This document shows positions 1 to 11,691 of a DNA stretch of 64,000 nucleotides, piece by piece. This DNA comes from Kosakonia sacchari SP1 (lineage in GTDB: Bacteria; Pseudomonadota; Gammaproteobacteria; Enterobacterales; Enterobacteriaceae), in assembly GCF_000300455.3 (NCBI RefSeq), contig NZ_CP007215.2:3782001-3846000 (forward strand). Reading direction: 5' to 3'. The notes under the pieces are model-generated. The model saw only the letters and a list, made by a program, of their open reading frames with translations, was not told where the DNA came from and did no database searches. The translations under genes and the position numbers were made by a program. Position 1 is the stretch's first letter; every line of letters starts with the position of its first letter.

Positions 1-966
1 GAACATCTTCGGCGCACTTCCCTGCTCAGCCATGCCGTGCAGCATCCGTCCGACACCGAACACATCGCTGTTGATGGCGGAAAGCGAGGCGGTCAACACC
101 ACAAAGTTAAGAATGCTGGCGGCAAAGGTGATACCCATATGCTGGAAGGTCAGCACAAACGGGCTGCCGTTAGTGCCTACCTGGTTCCATGGATAAATGG
201 ACATAATCACGAACAGCGTCCCAACATAGAACACCAGAATACGCAGCGGCACGGAGTTGATGGCGCGCGGGATCGACTTTTCCGGGTCTTTCGCTTCGCC
301 GGCGGTGATACCAATGATCTCAATACCGCCGTAGGCGAACATCACCATCTGCAGCGCCATCACCGTGCCAAGCCAGCCATTGCTGAAGAAGCCGCCGTGG
401 CTCCACAAGTTGCTGATGCCGGTCGGCTCACCACCGTTGCCAATCCCCCAGATGATGATGCCGAACCCGGCGACAATCATGATGATGATCGTGGCGACTT
501 TAAAGAACGAGAACCAGAACTCCAGTTCGCCGAACACCTTCACGCTCATCAGGTTAATGGCGCAGATAATCAGCACCACGCTCAATACCCAAATCCAGTG
601 CGGCACCGTCGGGAACCAGACGCCCATATAGATGCCGAAAGCGGTCACATCGGCAATGGCGACAATCAGGATTTCAAAACAGTAGGTCCAGCCGGTGATA
701 TAACCGGCCAGCGGGCCGAGATTTTCCTGCGCGTAGCGGGAGAAGGAACTGGCAGAAGGGTTATGCACGGACATTTCGCCCAGCGCACGCATAATGATAT
801 ACGCGGCGACACCGCCAATAATGTAAGCCAGCAGCACGCTTGGCCCGGCCATTTTGATGGCGTCTGCGGAGCCGTAAAACAACCCGGTGCCAATCGCTGA
901 ACCCAGCGCCATAAAGCGAATGTGGCGGGTGCTTAGCCCACGCTTCAGCTTATTAGTACTTTCCAT
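1..966 (-). CDS. proY: ProY amino-acid permease, 3' end outside the window
   Basis: Cytoplasmic-membrane permease of the amino acid-polyamine-organocation (APC) superfamily, the cryptic proline transporter ProY of E. coli. The first 322 codons are present; the family length is about 457, so the C-terminal third lies beyond base 1. The N-terminus reads [20 protein letters not shown] and continues into the GSAIGTG loop typical of APC permeases; several hydrophobic helices follow. The ATG at 966 is preceded by a purine-rich stretch. It lies downstream of brnQ on the same strand, as in E. coli, separated by a hairpin terminator. Substrate specificity is inferred from homology and gene order; the paralogues AroP, PheP and CycA are similar but do not sit beside brnQ. 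Confidence 0.93.
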   Translation of the reverse strand, partial: MESTNKLKRGLSTRHIRFMALGSAIGTGLFYGSADAIKMAGPSVLLAYIIGGVAAYIIMRALGEMSVHNPSASSFSRYAQENLGPLAGYITGWTYCFEILIVAIADVTAFGIYMGVWFPTVPHWIWVLSVVLIICAINLMSVKVFGELEFWFSFFKVATIIIMIVAGFGIIIWGIGNGGEPTGISNLWSHGGFFSNGWLGTVMALQMVMFAYGGIEIIGITAGEAKDPEKSIPRAINSVPLRILVFYVGTLFVIMSIYPWNQVGTNGSPFVLTFQHMGITFAASILNFVVLTASLSAINSDVFGVGRMLHGMAEQGSAPKMF

Positions 967-991
967 CGTTTCCACTGCCATTATTCAACAC

Positions 992-1028
992 AAAAATAAA
1001 AAACCACGGAGCGCGTACCCCGTGGTTA
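992..1028 (-). terminator. Intrinsic terminator after brnQ
   Basis: An 8-bp stem, AACCACGG (1002-1009) with CCGTGGTT (1020-1027), is followed on the minus strand by a T-rich run (complement of 992-1000). It ends the brnQ transcript before proY, so proY probably depends on read-through or its own promoter. Confidence 0.85.
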
Positions 1029-1049
1029 AACAAACCGTGTTTGCTGCTG

Positions 1050-2369
1050 TTAATGCGCGCTGGAAGTCACTTGTCGTCCTGCAGCGCGATCCCAGATTGC
1101 GGCCAGAATCACCATCACCAGACTTGGCATCAACCAGGCCAGCCCCTGCTCCGCCAGCGGCAAGCGCTGTGTCCAGGCAGGAAGGTGTTCAGCAAACGCG
1201 GAGGCTTTCACGCCGTCAAGGATACCAAAAAGCAGGCTGATAAACATGACCGGTGCGATAACGCGTGTTGAACTGTTCCAGAAGGAGCGGGTAAAACTCA
1301 GCACCACCAGTACGATACAGGGCGGGTAGATCATCGTCAGCACCGGAATCGAAATCTGAATCAGGTGGCTCAACCCGAGGTTGGACACCGCCATTGAGAA
1401 GATACCCAGAATAAACACCAGCGCACGGTAAGAGAGCGGCAGATACTGCGCGAAAAACTCGGCACAGGCGCAGGTCAGGCCAACCGCCGTCACCAGGCAG
1501 GCGATGAAAATCAGTGCCGCCAGCAGGAAGCTGCCCGCACCGCCAAAGGTGTGCTGAACGTAAGCATGCAGAATGGCAGCGCCATTGGCAGATTGCTCAA
1601 CCAGCGAAGAGCTGTCTGAGCCCAGGCGGAACAGCGCCAGATACAGCAGCGTCAGACCCACGCCAGCCATCAGGCCAGCCCAAACGGTGTAACGGGTCAG
1701 CAGACGCGCTTCGGTCACGCCGCGCGAACGCGCCGCGTTAACAATCACAATGCCGAAAACCATCGCGCCTAGCGTATCCATCGTCAGGTAGCCGTTGACG
1801 AAACCGTTGGAGAAAGAGGCGTTCTGGTAGGCGTCCAGCGCGTGGCTGATGGAACCCGCCGGCCAGACAATCGCGGCGATCGAGAGGATAGTCAGCGCGA
1901 TGATTTTCAACGGGGCAAGGAAGTTACCCACGGTATCAAGCAGTTTGCCCGGATAGAGCGACACCAGGATCACCAGCGCGAAGTAAACCACGCTGTAAAT
2001 CAGCAGCGGCATCGCGCCTTCGCCGGTCAGCGGTGCAATCCCGACTTCAAACGAGACGGTTGCCGTACGCGGCGTCGCAAACAGTGGCCCAACCGCCAGG
2101 TAGCAAACCGTTGCCAGCAGAACACCCGCCACTTTCCCAATCGGCGTGCTTAGGCTATCGACGCCACCGCCGACTTTCGCCAGCGCGACAACGGTGAGCA
2201 CCGGCAAACCCACAGCGGTAATCAGAAAGCCAAACGCCGCCGTCCAGACGTGTTCACCCGCCTGTAAGCCGACCATCGGAGGAAAAATGATGTTACCTGC
2301 GCCTACGAAGAGGGCAAAGGTCATAAAGCCCAGAGCAACAATGTCTCGTGGTTTTAAGTGATGGGTCAT
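1050..2369 (-). CDS. brnQ: Branched-chain amino acid:cation symporter BrnQ
   Basis: Inner-membrane carrier that imports leucine, valine and isoleucine with a cation (LIV-II system). The product has 439 residues, equal to E. coli BrnQ, and begins [20 protein letters not shown] followed by the conserved [11 protein letters not shown] segment. The whole chain is hydrophobic with about 12 predicted helices. An upstream in-frame extension to 2483 exists, but it does not resemble the family, so the ATG at 2369 was chosen. It sits between proY and phoR as in E. coli and has its own long 5' region with a dyad. Confidence 0.96.
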   Translation of the reverse strand: MTHHLKPRDIVALGFMTFALFVGAGNIIFPPMVGLQAGEHVWTAAFGFLITAVGLPVLTVVALAKVGGGVDSLSTPIGKVAGVLLATVCYLAVGPLFATPRTATVSFEVGIAPLTGEGAMPLLIYSVVYFALVILVSLYPGKLLDTVGNFLAPLKIIALTILSIAAIVWPAGSISHALDAYQNASFSNGFVNGYLTMDTLGAMVFGIVIVNAARSRGVTEARLLTRYTVWAGLMAGVGLTLLYLALFRLGSDSSSLVEQSANGAAILHAYVQHTFGGAGSFLLAALIFIACLVTAVGLTCACAEFFAQYLPLSYRALVFILGIFSMAVSNLGLSHLIQISIPVLTMIYPPCIVLVVLSFTRSFWNSSTRVIAPVMFISLLFGILDGVKASAFAEHLPAWTQRLPLAEQGLAWLMPSLVMVILAAIWDRAAGRQVTSSAH

Positions 2370-2774
2370 AAGTTTTACTGCCTGTGGATGTGGTGTCGTA
2401 AAGTGATGAATTATTGGCCTTTCCCGACCGAACAATAAAACGCCAATTGCGTGAAAAATCAGCGGGAAATGCTTTATGTACAACGTGGCGAAGAATAGTT
2501 TTTCGATTTACCACGTAAACACAGTCGGTCTGACAATGTACGGGCGCAATTTAAACGCTTATAACGTTTAAAGGCAAGGTGGGATCGCAAAACCAGATGG
2601 TTATGCTGCATTGCAAAAAACAAGCAGTCAAATACTCCATTTATAAGAAAAACACATGGCTGATCATGCGAACAAAAAAGCAGCAGACGTACAAAATACG
2701 TTTCAGCTGTGGTAGACGGTGCGGGAAAGCGGCCTGTTTTCGCAGGCCGCTGGAAAGATATGCTGACAGAGCCT
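2370..2774. other. brnQ-phoR intergenic region with a dyad
   Basis: This 405-bp gap holds the phoR terminator and the presumed brnQ promoter. A palindrome with arms TTTAAACG (2550-2557) and CGTTTAAA (2565-2572) lies about 180 bp upstream of brnQ. The reading frames across it look spurious: lysine-rich, no ribosome site, no recognisable family. Confidence 0.5.
2720..2750 (-). terminator. Intrinsic terminator after phoR
   Basis: An 8-bp GC stem (GCGGCCTG at 2729-2736 and CAGGCCGC at 2743-2750) is followed on the minus strand by TTTCCC. It lies 25 bp beyond the phoR stop codon and probably ends the phoBR transcript. Confidence 0.75.
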
Positions 2775-4073
2775 TCAGGAAGCGGCTTTTTTGGCAACCA
2801 GACGTTCCGGCAGGACAAAGCTAAAGCGGGTACGCTTGCCCGGTTCGCTGACGATATCAAGGCGGCTTTCGTGGTGATTCACCGCGTGTTTGACAATCGC
2901 TAACCCAAGACCGCTGCCGCCGGTTTGCCGCGAGCGGGCTTTATCCACCCGGTAGAAACGTTCGGTCAGGCGCGGAATATGTTCTGCGGCAATGCCCGGT
3001 CCGTTATCTTCCACGCTAAATTCCGCGCCCTGCGGTACATGCTGCCAGCGCACAATAACGTGCGTGCCTGCAGGCGTGTGGTTGACGGCGTTATAGACCA
3101 GATTCGAGATTGCGCTACGCAGTTGCTCCTCATTACCAAGCACTTTGAGCGCGTTATCCACTTCAAAACTGAAAGTGTGCTTTTGTTGACTGAGGGTTTG
3201 CGCTTCCCGTTCGACAACCCGCAACATCATCGGCACATCAATGGTTTCGTTAGGCGGTAGCGTCGGCGCAGCTTCAATTTTCGACAGCGTGAGTAACTGG
3301 CGGACCAACCCTTCCATCCGCGACGTTTGTTCACGCATAGTGTGCAGCGCTTTTTCGCGCGGCGCCCCTTCCAGTGTTTGCTCCTGCATCATTTCCAGGT
3401 AGCCCTGCAAAACCGTTAACGGCGTGCGCAGTTCATGACTAACGTTGGCAAAAAAGTTACGCCGCGCACCTTCCAGCTGGTGCATTTGCGTCACATCACG
3501 CGCCACCATTAGCAGTTGTTGCTCGCTGTAGGGCATGACGCGGATCTCAAGATGCCGCCCATTATTGAGCACCAGATGCAGAGGTCGGCCAAACTCCTGA
3601 TTCCTGATGTATTTCGTAAATTCTGGGTAGCGCAGCAAGTTAAGGATATTCTGGCCGTTGTCGTCCGGCCAGCGCAGCCCCAGCATCTGCTGTGCAAGAC
3701 CGTTACACCAGAAAATCGCCCCCTCTTCGGTGGTGAGGATCACCGCATCCGGCAGCGATTCCGCACCGCTGCGAAAGCGTTTGATCAAATTTCCCAGTTC
3801 GCGGCGGCGCTTTTTGTTACGCATCTGCATCTGGTGTAGCCCGTAAAGTAGCGGCTCCCAGCTTCCCGTGCCCGGCGGCGGCGTCATGCTTTTATCGACC
3901 CACAACCACCAGGAAAGGCGCAGTAAATTCCAGAAATGCCAGATCAGCAACCCGGTTACCGCGGCGAACAAAAACCAGGGCAGGTAACCGAAAATCGCGC
4001 CGAGAATAAAGGCGGGGATACAACAAAGGAGGAGCTCCAGCACCAGCCTTTTCCATGACAGCCGTTCCAGCAC
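2775..4073 (-). CDS. phoR: Phosphate-regulon sensor histidine kinase PhoR
   Basis: Membrane-bound sensor kinase that phosphorylates PhoB under phosphate limitation and dephosphorylates it in excess, in contact with the Pst transporter and PhoU. The chain is 432 residues (431 in E. coli): two N-terminal membrane helices (about 10-50), a charged linker, a PAS domain (about 100-190), the H-box SHELRTP with His213, and the HATPase domain with N, G1 (DNGPGIA) and F boxes. The last glycine-rich box reads GKRTRF (412-417), with Arg where E. coli has Gly; one base separates the two codons. It follows phoB by 21 bp and is co-transcribed from the Pho-box promoter of phoB. Confidence 0.97.
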   Translation of the reverse strand: MLERLSWKRLVLELLLCCIPAFILGAIFGYLPWFLFAAVTGLLIWHFWNLLRLSWWLWVDKSMTPPPGTGSWEPLLYGLHQMQMRNKKRRRELGNLIKRFRSGAESLPDAVILTTEEGAIFWCNGLAQQMLGLRWPDDNGQNILNLLRYPEFTKYIRNQEFGRPLHLVLNNGRHLEIRVMPYSEQQLLMVARDVTQMHQLEGARRNFFANVSHELRTPLTVLQGYLEMMQEQTLEGAPREKALHTMREQTSRMEGLVRQLLTLSKIEAAPTLPPNETIDVPMMLRVVEREAQTLSQQKHTFSFEVDNALKVLGNEEQLRSAISNLVYNAVNHTPAGTHVIVRWQHVPQGAEFSVEDNGPGIAAEHIPRLTERFYRVDKARSRQTGGSGLGLAIVKHAVNHHESRLDIVSEPGKRTRFSFVLPERLVAKKAAS

Positions 4074-4094
4074 GCGTCACACTCCTGTCAAATT

Positions 4095-4784
4095 TCAGAA
4101 ACGGGTCGAAAAACGATATCCCGTGCCGCGCACTGTTTGCACCATACGATCGTGGCCGCTGTGTTCCAGCGCTTTGCGCAGACGGCGAATATGCACGTCC
4201 ACGGTTCTGTCTTCAACGTAAACATTGGTTCCCCATACGTGGTTCAGCAGTTGTTCGCGGCTATAAACACGTTCGGGGTGCGTCATAAAGAAATGTAAGA
4301 GTTTAAACTCTGTCGGTCCCATATCCAGCGGATTCTCACCGGTCATTACGCGATGTGAGGAAGGATCGAGGCTCAGCCCCTGCATTTCAATCACCTCTTC
4401 CACCGCCATCGGTGAAATACGGCGCATCACGGCTTTAATGCGCGCGACCAGCTCTTTCGGTGAAAATGGCTTGGTAATGTAATCGTCCGCCCCCGTTTCC
4501 AGACCGCGAACGCGATCCTCTTCCTCCCCGCGCGCGGTCAGCATCATCACCGGAATATCACGGGTCATCGCTTCGCGTTTAAGATGTTTAATAAACTGAA
4601 TGCCAGAACCGCCAGGCAGCATCCAGTCCAGTAAAACCAGGTCGGGCCAGGGTTCGTTAAGTTGGTTCACCGCGCTGTCATAATCTTCAGCTTCCACCGG
4701 TTGAAAACCATTTTGCTCGAGCACGAAGCACACCATTTCACGGATCGGTGCTTCATCTTCTACGACCAGAATTCGTCTCGCCAT
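4095..4784 (-). CDS. phoB: Phosphate-regulon response regulator PhoB
   Basis: Transcription factor of the OmpR/PhoB family that binds Pho boxes when phosphorylated by PhoR. It has 229 residues, the family length. The receiver domain (1-120) contains Asp10, Glu11, the phospho-acceptor Asp53 (LLDWM) and Lys105. The C-terminal winged helix (about 130-229) ends in the [11 protein letters not shown] motif of the family. It is the first gene of phoBR, is divergent from sbcDC, and carries its own Pho box upstream, so it is autoregulated. Its likely targets in this window are phoA-psiF and phoE. Confidence 0.98.
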   Translation of the reverse strand: MARRILVVEDEAPIREMVCFVLEQNGFQPVEAEDYDSAVNQLNEPWPDLVLLDWMLPGGSGIQFIKHLKREAMTRDIPVMMLTARGEEEDRVRGLETGADDYITKPFSPKELVARIKAVMRRISPMAVEEVIEMQGLSLDPSSHRVMTGENPLDMGPTEFKLLHFFMTHPERVYSREQLLNHVWGTNVYVEDRTVDVHIRRLRKALEHSGHDRMVQTVRGTGYRFSTRF

Positions 4785-4837
4785 AATTCGCCCTGTTTTA
4801 ATTAAGTCGTCAGTATAGGTAGCGGCGCCATTATGCG

Positions 4838-4861
4838 TCAGTTTTATGACAGATTTATGAA
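4838..4861 (-). promoter_or_regulatory. Pho box of phoBR
   Basis: On the minus strand the sequence TCATAAATCTGTCATAAAAC contains two tandem PhoB half-sites (TTCATAA, CTGTCAT) at the usual 11-bp period, and a CTGAC that fits a third repeat follows. It lies about 55 bp upstream of the phoB start codon. Confidence 0.85.
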
Positions 4862-4982
4862 TAAGATGACCGCTATATGACCCGCGCGGTGGCTGTGTGA
4901 CAGCGCAAATTTGCGTTCGGTTATGTCCCTCATCTGCTTAATGTTTATAATCTGCTTTACGCTTTTTCGCCACGGAACCGCT

Positions 4983-6185
4983 ATGCGCATCATTCACACT
5001 TCAGACTGGCATCTGGGTCAAAACTTCTACAGTAAAAACCGCGCCGCCGAACATGACGCTTTTCTCGACTGGCTGCTCGCCGCCGCCGAAACGCATCAGG
5101 TGGATGCCATTATTGTCGCAGGCGATATTTTCGACACTGGTTCCCCGCCCAGCTATGCCCGCGAGCTTTATAACCGCTTTGTGGTCAAACTCCAGCAAAC
5201 GGGCTGCCAGCTTATCGTGCTGGCGGGAAACCACGATTCCGTGGCCACACTAAACGAATCAAAAGAGATCCTCGCCTACCTGAAAACCACCGTGGTAGCC
5301 AGTGCAGGCGCCCAGCCGTTCCTGCTAGAGCGCCGCGATGGCGAACCCGGTGCGGTATTTTGTCCGGTGCCATTTTTACGCCCGCGCGACATTACCGTTA
5401 GCCAGGCAGGGCTTTCCGGACAACAAAAACATCAACATTTGCTGGCGGCGATCACCGATTACTATCAACAGCAATTTACTAAAGCCTGTGAACTGCGCGG
5501 TGACAAACCACTGCCGATTATCGCCAGCGGCCATTTAACCACGGTGGGTGCCAGTAAAAGTGACGCGGTACGTGATATTTATATCGGCACGTTAGACGCC
5601 TTCCCTGCACAAAATTTTCCGCCGGTGGATTACCTCGCGCTCGGCCACATTCATCGGGCGCAGAAGATTGGCGGCCAGGAGCATATCCGCTACTGCGGCT
5701 CGCCCATTGCGTTGAGTTTTGATGAAACCGGGAAAAACAAAAGCGTCAATCTGGTGACATTCGCCGAAGGTAAGCTCGCCGATGTCACGGCGCTGGCGGT
5801 GCCGGCAACCCAACCGTTAGCGGTGATCAAAGGCGATTTTGTTGAAATCTGCCGTCAGTTAGAACAGTGGCGCAATGCCCCCGCAGAGCCCCCCGTATGG
5901 CTGGATATTGAAATCGAAAGTCATGAATATCTGGCGGATATGCAGCGCAAAATCCAGCAGGTGACAGAAGATTTGCCAGTCGAAGTGCTGCTGGTGCGCC
6001 GCAGCCGCGAACAGCGCGAACGAATTCTTTCCGGCGAGTTACGCGAAACCTTAAACGAATTAAAAGTCGAAGAGGTCTTCGCCCGCCGCCTTGCGCTGGC
6101 AGAACTCGACGACACACAAAATGCGCGGTTACACACGCTGTTTAGCGAAGCGCGCCAGGCGCTGGATGAGGAGAATGAGGCATGA
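4983..6185 (+). CDS. sbcD: SbcCD nuclease subunit D
   Basis: Mn-dependent nuclease subunit of SbcCD (bacterial Mre11), which cuts DNA hairpins and protein-blocked ends during repair. It has 400 residues, the same as E. coli. Metallophosphoesterase motifs are visible: Asp8 and His10 (TSDWHLG), Asp48 (GDIFD), and Asn83-His84 (GNHD). The ATG at 4983 gives the family N-terminus [10 protein letters not shown]; the in-frame extension to 4911 is leader-like and not conserved. The gene overlaps sbcC by four bases (ATGA), implying coupled translation, and is divergent from phoB. Confidence 0.97.
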   Translation: MRIIHTSDWHLGQNFYSKNRAAEHDAFLDWLLAAAETHQVDAIIVAGDIFDTGSPPSYARELYNRFVVKLQQTGCQLIVLAGNHDSVATLNESKEILAYLKTTVVASAGAQPFLLERRDGEPGAVFCPVPFLRPRDITVSQAGLSGQQKHQHLLAAITDYYQQQFTKACELRGDKPLPIIASGHLTTVGASKSDAVRDIYIGTLDAFPAQNFPPVDYLALGHIHRAQKIGGQEHIRYCGSPIALSFDETGKNKSVNLVTFAEGKLADVTALAVPATQPLAVIKGDFVEICRQLEQWRNAPAEPPVWLDIEIESHEYLADMQRKIQQVTEDLPVEVLLVRRSREQRERILSGELRETLNELKVEEVFARRLALAELDDTQNARLHTLFSEARQALDEENEA

Positions 6186-9100
6186 AAATCCTGAGCCTGC
6201 GGCTAAAAAACCTGAACTCGCTTAAAGGCGAGTGGAAAATAGACTTCACCGAAGAGCCGTTCGCAAGCAACGGTCTGTTCGCCATTACCGGCGCGACCGG
6301 TGCGGGGAAAACCACGCTGCTCGACGCCATCTGCCTGGCGCTGTACCACGAAACACCGCGCCTTAGCACCCTTTCACAATCGCAAAACGATTTAATGACC
6401 CGCGATACAGCTGACTGCCTTGCCGAAGTGGAGTTTGAAGTGAAAGGCGTCGCCTACCGCGCGTTCTGGAGCCAGAGCCGCGCCCGCGGGCTGCCGGATG
6501 GAAACTTGCAAGCCCCGCGCGTTGAGCTGGCGGCCTGCGCCGATGGCAAAATCCTTGCCGATAAAGTGAAAGATAAGCTTGATCTTACCGCCTCACTGAC
6601 CGGGCTGGATTATGGCCGCTTTACCCGTTCCATGCTGCTGTCGCAGGGGCAGTTCGCCGCCTTCCTCAATGCGAAACCGCGTGAACGCGCAGAGCTGCTC
6701 GAAGAGCTGACCGGCACCGAGATTTACGGCCAGATTTCCGCCATGGTGTTTGAAAAACACAAAGCGGCGAAAACCCGGCTTGAGCAGTTGCAGGCGCAGG
6801 CAAAAGGCGTGGAACTGCTTAGTGATGAGCAGCGCCAGCAGCTTGCGCAACGTTTGCAGGCGCTTACTGACGAAGAGCAACGTTTGCTGGCAGGGCAGCG
6901 CGACATACAGGCGCAGGCCAACTGGTTGAACCGCGACGCAGAGTTACGCGCCGCGCGCGGACGCGCGCAGGCCGCACTGGTACAGGCTCAGCAGGCGCTG
7001 GCCGGTGCTCAGCCTCAGATAGCGGCGCTGGAACGCGCGCAACCGGCGCTGCAATTGCGCCCGCTATGGGATCGGCTTGAGGAGCAGCGTAAAGCGCTGG
7101 TTCGCACCCGTGCGCAGAGCGAAGAAGTAAATACTCGCTTACATGCCAGCCTGTTACAGCGTGCGCGCATTCGCGTTAGCGCCCAGCAGCAGCATGCAAC
7201 ATTGCGGGAAACGCAGAAAACGCTGGAAAGCTGGCTTGCTGAGAACGCCCGTTTTGAGCGCTGGCAGAACGAATTAACCGGCTGGCGCGTGTTGTTCAAC
7301 CAGCTGGAAGAAGAGAAAAAACAGTGGCTCGGCCTGCAACAGCGTGTGCAGACTCACGAGGCGAAACTGCGCACCTTGCCTGAATCGACACTGGCAATGA
7401 GCGCGGAAGAGACGGCGGCGGCAATGGCGTTGTGCGCGCAAAACCGCCCGCTACGCCAGCAACTTACCGCCCTGCATGCCCGTTTTGCTCCGCTGCGCAA
7501 ACAGCTGGCGCAGCGCCAGCAGAGCTTGCTTGATTTACGCGCCGAGCAGGAAAAGATCGGTGTTGAACTGGCGCGTAAACGCGAGCTGTACAAAGAGAAA
7601 AACCAGCTGCTGACGGAAGTCACGACCATTTGCGAGCTGGAAAACCGCATCAAAGATCTGGAAAGCGAGCGCGCGCGTCTGCAACCGGGTCACCCTTGCC
7701 CGCTGTGTGGCGCAACCGAACATCCGGCGATTGCGCATTATCAAACTCTTGAGCCAGGCGTCAATCAGGCACGGCGCAGCGCGCTGGATCTGGAAGTGCG
7801 CCAGGTCAAAGAGGATGGCGTCGCACTTGGCGAGCGGCTGAAAGGGTTGGCTGAACGCTACGAAAAAGATGAGCGCGAAGTGAAAAACCTACAACAAGAG
7901 GAGCAAAACTGGTTGCAGGAGTGGGCAAAAGCCTGTGCCGCGCTCAGCGTCACGCTGGAGCCGCATCGCGAGCTTACCAGTTGGCAAAGCGCGCAGGATG
8001 CTTATGAACATCAGCTTTATTTGCTGAACCAGCGCCAGACACTGCAGTTGCAAATCCGCGAACTTCATCAACAAAGCGAGCAGTATCAACAAGCTGTGGT
8101 TGCCCGCCGTGAAAAACTGGCGACCACGCTGCAACAACTGGATCTGGCCCTGCCGCCGGAAGGCGAAGAGGAGCTGTGGCTGGCGGCGCGCACGCAGGAA
8201 GCCGAACAGTGGCAATATCAGCAGCAACAGCTCAGTGCGCTGCACGAAAAGATGGCGCAACTCACGCCGATCCTCGACACACTACCGGAAAGCGACAGCG
8301 CCAACGACGGGCAGACAGCAGCGCTGGAAGGCTGGCGGAAAGTACACGATGCCTGTCTTGCGCTGCAAAGCCAGTGGCAAACCCTGCATCAGCAACTGGC
8401 GCAAGAGGAGCAAACCGCAGCCGCGCTGGAGCAACAATTTACCGATGCGCTGGGAAAAAGCGTTTTCACCGATCATCAGGCCTTTCTAGACGCCCTGCTC
8501 ACCGAACCTGAACGCCAGCGCCTTGAGCAGTTACGTCAGAAGCTCGACAGCGAATGCCAGCAGAAACAGGCAGTAGCGAACAGCGCTGAACAGGCACTGA
8601 GCGCACACCAGGCACAGCCGCCTGCGGCACTCGCCCCGGATACCACGGTTGAAAGCATCGGCCTGGCGCTGGACTCGATGTCGCACCAGCTTCGGGAAAA
8701 TACCACCCGCCAGGGGGAATGCCGTCAACAGTTGAAGCAGGATGAAGATAACCGTAAGCGCCAGCAAAATGTAATGCAGGAGATAGCGCATGCCAGCGTG
8801 TTGTATGACGACTGGGGCCATCTGAATGCGCTTATCGGCTCCAAAGAGGGAGATAAATTCCGCAAATTCGCCCAGGGTTTAACGCTGGATAACCTCGTCT
8901 GGCTGGCGAACAACCAGCTTAATCGCCTGCACGGACGTTATCTGCTGAAACGCAAGGAGAGCGATGCCCTGGAACTGGAGGTAGTCGACACCTGGCAAGC
9001 GGATGCGGTACGCGATACACGCACCCTTTCCGGCGGCGAGAGTTTCCTGGTCAGTCTGGCGCTGGCACTGGCGCTCTCCGATCTGGTGAGTCATAAAACC

Positions 9101-9322
9101 CGCATCGATTCACTGTTCCTCGATGAAGGCTTCGGCACGCTGGACAGCGAAACGCTGGACACGGCGCTGGATGCTCTTGACGCGCTGAACGCCAGCGGCA
9201 AAACCATCGGCGTGATTAGCCATGTGGAAGCAATGAAAGAGCGCATCCCGGTGCAGATCAAAGTGAAGAAAATTAACGGACTGGGCTACAGCAAGCTCGA
9301 CGGGAAATTCGCGGTGAGTTAA
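6182..9322 (+). CDS. sbcC: SbcCD nuclease subunit C (SMC-like ATPase)
   Basis: ATPase and coiled-coil subunit of SbcCD (bacterial Rad50). The chain is 1046 residues (1048 in E. coli). The Walker A motif GATGAGKT is at 37-44. A long heptad-rich coiled coil is interrupted by the zinc hook CPLC at 506-509. The ABC signature LSGGE and the Walker B segment [10 protein letters not shown] (Asp981, Glu982) lie near the C-terminus. The start overlaps the sbcD stop. A bidirectional terminator shared with mak follows; araJ, present here in E. coli, is absent. Confidence 0.97.
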   Translation: MKILSLRLKNLNSLKGEWKIDFTEEPFASNGLFAITGATGAGKTTLLDAICLALYHETPRLSTLSQSQNDLMTRDTADCLAEVEFEVKGVAYRAFWSQSRARGLPDGNLQAPRVELAACADGKILADKVKDKLDLTASLTGLDYGRFTRSMLLSQGQFAAFLNAKPRERAELLEELTGTEIYGQISAMVFEKHKAAKTRLEQLQAQAKGVELLSDEQRQQLAQRLQALTDEEQRLLAGQRDIQAQANWLNRDAELRAARGRAQAALVQAQQALAGAQPQIAALERAQPALQLRPLWDRLEEQRKALVRTRAQSEEVNTRLHASLLQRARIRVSAQQQHATLRETQKTLESWLAENARFERWQNELTGWRVLFNQLEEEKKQWLGLQQRVQTHEAKLRTLPESTLAMSAEETAAAMALCAQNRPLRQQLTALHARFAPLRKQLAQRQQSLLDLRAEQEKIGVELARKRELYKEKNQLLTEVTTICELENRIKDLESERARLQPGHPCPLCGATEHPAIAHYQTLEPGVNQARRSALDLEVRQVKEDGVALGERLKGLAERYEKDEREVKNLQQEEQNWLQEWAKACAALSVTLEPHRELTSWQSAQDAYEHQLYLLNQRQTLQLQIRELHQQSEQYQQAVVARREKLATTLQQLDLALPPEGEEELWLAARTQEAEQWQYQQQQLSALHEKMAQLTPILDTLPESDSANDGQTAALEGWRKVHDACLALQSQWQTLHQQLAQEEQTAAALEQQFTDALGKSVFTDHQAFLDALLTEPERQRLEQLRQKLDSECQQKQAVANSAEQALSAHQAQPPAALAPDTTVESIGLALDSMSHQLRENTTRQGECRQQLKQDEDNRKRQQNVMQEIAHASVLYDDWGHLNALIGSKEGDKFRKFAQGLTLDNLVWLANNQLNRLHGRYLLKRKESDALELEVVDTWQADAVRDTRTLSGGESFLVSLALALALSDLVSHKTRIDSLFLDEGFGTLDSETLDTALDALDALNASGKTIGVISHVEAMKERIPVQIKVKKINGLGYSKLDGKFAVS

Positions 9323-9328
9323 AAATCA

Positions 9329-9352
9329 GGGCGCTTAACCGCGCCCTTGTTG
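9329..9352. terminator. Bidirectional terminator between sbcC and mak
   Basis: The stem GGGCGC (9329-9334) / GCGCCC (9341-9346) is flanked by A-rich and T-rich sequence on both sides and serves the convergent genes sbcC and mak. Confidence 0.8.
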
Positions 9353-9353
9353 T

Positions 9354-10262
9354 TTATTCGCCCTGCGGCCACAGCCAGGCCGCGCCGCGTACGCCACTGG
9401 AATCGCCGTGCAGCGCTTTGCGGATCGGCGTTTCGCACTCACCGCCAAATACCCAATTGCGCAGCAGCACCGGTACGGTCTGGTAAAGACGCTCGACGTT
9501 ACTCATGCCGCCGCCCAGCACAATCACATCCGGGTCAAGAATGTTCACCACATGCGCCAGCGATTTCGCCAGCCGCAGCTCGTAGCGGCTAATCGCCAGT
9601 TCCGCCACCGCATCCTGTTCGTTGACCAGACGCATGATCTCATTGCCCCTGAGCGCCTTGCCGCTAAGCCGCTGATAATCCGTGGCAAAGCCGGTGCCGG
9701 AAATAAAGGTTTCAATACAGCCCTGCTTGCCGCAATAACAGGGAACTTCGCTGCGATAGCGCAGCTCGTCCTCATCCATCCACGGCAACGGATTGTGCCC
9801 CCACTCGCCTGCGGTGCCGTTACCGCCGATGTGCGCATGCCCGTTAAGCGCCACACCGGAGCCGCAGCCGGTGCCAATAATCACCGCAAACACCGTTTGC
9901 GCACCGGCTGCCGCGCCGTCCACCGCCTCGGAAACCGCCAGGCAGTTGGCATCGTTTGCCAGCCTCACTTCGCGATTTAACCGCTGGCTCAAATCCTTAT
10001 CGAACGGTTTACCGTTCAACCAGGTTGAATTGGCATTTTTCACCACACCGGTGTAGGGCGAAATCGAACCGGGAATGCCCATGCCCACCGTGCCGCGCTG
10101 CCCGGTCGCTTTTTCCGTGAGATCCACCAACGAGGCGATTAGCTCAATGGTCTGCCAATAGTCACGCGGCGTGGCCTGGCGATGGCGAAACAACTCTTCG
10201 CCTTGTTCACCCAGCGCAATGATTTCTGTTTTTGTACCACCTAAGTCGATACCGATACGCAC
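9354..10262 (-). CDS. mak: Mannofructokinase (ROK-family fructokinase)
   Basis: Cytoplasmic ROK-family sugar kinase that phosphorylates fructose, and mannose more weakly, at the expense of ATP. It has 302 residues as in E. coli Mak. The N-terminal phosphate-binding motif [10 protein letters not shown], the catalytic loop NDANC, and the ROK zinc motif [10 protein letters not shown] are all present. The start is a GTG at 10262, preceded at good spacing by GAGGAG; an ATG 24 bases further upstream would add residues not found in the family. It is divergent from rdgC. Confidence 0.93.
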   Translation of the reverse strand: MRIGIDLGGTKTEIIALGEQGEELFRHRQATPRDYWQTIELIASLVDLTEKATGQRGTVGMGIPGSISPYTGVVKNANSTWLNGKPFDKDLSQRLNREVRLANDANCLAVSEAVDGAAAGAQTVFAVIIGTGCGSGVALNGHAHIGGNGTAGEWGHNPLPWMDEDELRYRSEVPCYCGKQGCIETFISGTGFATDYQRLSGKALRGNEIMRLVNEQDAVAELAISRYELRLAKSLAHVVNILDPDVIVLGGGMSNVERLYQTVPVLLRNWVFGGECETPIRKALHGDSSGVRGAAWLWPQGE

Positions 10263-10361
10263 ATCAAACTCCTCATAGTGGACCACGCATTAGCAATGCA
10301 ACGGCGGCGACAATTCGCTATCATGCCCGCTGCATTTAACGACAAGGCCGTGGAAAAAATC

Positions 10362-11273
10362 ATGCTGTGGTTCAAAAATTTAATGGTATACCGTCTCAGC
10401 CGCGATGTTGCGCTGCGTGCGGAAGAGATGGAAAAACAGCTTGCCCCACTATCGTTTACTCCATGCGGTAGTCAGGATATGGCGAAAACTGGATGGGTTC
10501 CACCGATGGGTTCACACAGCGACGCGCTGACCCATAGCAACAACGGCCAGATTATTATCTGCGCGCGTAAAGAAGAAAAAATTCTGCCGACGCCGGTAGT
10601 CAAACAAGCGCTGGAAGCAAAAATTTCCCGTCTTGAAGCCGAGCAGGGTCGCAAGCTGAAAAAAACAGAAAAAGATTCGCTGAAAGACGAAGTGCTGCAC
10701 TCCTTACTGCCGCGTGCATTCAGCCGCTTCAGCCAGACCATGATGTGGATCGACACTGTGAATGGCCTGATTATGGTCGACTGCGCCAGTGCCAAAAAAG
10801 CGGAAGACACGCTGGCGTTGCTGCGAAAAAGCCTCGGCTCGCTGCCGGTGGTACCGCTGACGATGGAAAATCCTATCGAACTGACGCTGACCGAATGGGT
10901 GCGTTCCGGTACGGTAGCGCAGGGTTTCCAGTTGCTGGACGAAGCAGAACTGAAAGCGATGCTGGAAGATGGCGGCGTGATCCGTGCGAAAAAACAGGAT
11001 CTGGTGAGCGATGAAATTGCCGTACACATTGAGGCAGGCAAAGTGGTCACGAAGCTGGCGCTCGACTGGCAGCAGCGTATCCAGTTCCTGATGTGCGATG
11101 ACGGTTCCGTAAAACGCCTGAAATTCTGCGATGAGCTGCGCGATCAGAATGAAGATATCGACAGAGAAGATTTTGCCCAGCGCTTCGATGCCGATTTTAT
11201 TCTGATGACCGGCGAACTGGCGGCGTTGATTCAAAATCTGGTGGAAGGCTTAGGCGGCGAAGCACAGCGCTAA
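10362..11273 (+). CDS. rdgC: Recombination-associated protein RdgC
   Basis: Ring-forming, sequence-independent double-strand DNA-binding protein that restrains RecA-promoted recombination; nucleoid-associated. It has 303 residues, matching E. coli exactly, with the conserved N-terminus [14 protein letters not shown] and C-terminal [15 protein letters not shown]. An in-frame upstream extension (from 10278) would overlap the mak 5' region and is not conserved, so the ATG at 10362 was taken despite a weak ribosome site. A strong intrinsic terminator follows. Confidence 0.96.
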   Translation: MLWFKNLMVYRLSRDVALRAEEMEKQLAPLSFTPCGSQDMAKTGWVPPMGSHSDALTHSNNGQIIICARKEEKILPTPVVKQALEAKISRLEAEQGRKLKKTEKDSLKDEVLHSLLPRAFSRFSQTMMWIDTVNGLIMVDCASAKKAEDTLALLRKSLGSLPVVPLTMENPIELTLTEWVRSGTVAQGFQLLDEAELKAMLEDGGVIRAKKQDLVSDEIAVHIEAGKVVTKLALDWQQRIQFLMCDDGSVKRLKFCDELRDQNEDIDREDFAQRFDADFILMTGELAALIQNLVEGLGGEAQR

Positions 11274-11290
11274 CCTTTTCTCCACAGACA

Positions 11291-11317
11291 AACGCCCGGA
11301 TTTTCCGGGCGTTTTAC
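11291..11317 (+). terminator. Intrinsic terminator after rdgC
   Basis: The 9-bp stem AACGCCCGG / CCGGGCGTT has a short loop and is followed by TTTACATT. It lies between the convergent genes rdgC and ppnP. Confidence 0.85.
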
Positions 11318-11318
11318 A

Positions 11319-11639
<321 letters not shown>

Positions 11640-11691
11640 CTATAGAGGCCGGACTTTGCTTCTGTCACGAGAAATTCACACGATTGCAGGC

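Noticed and set aside
37..900. A long plus-strand frame opposite proY
   Set aside because: It is antisense to a clear permease gene, very rich in His, Arg and Gln, and has no family resemblance.
2579..2824. A plus-strand frame in the brnQ-phoR gap
   Set aside because: It runs into the end of phoR on the opposite strand, across its terminator, with no ribosome site or similarity.
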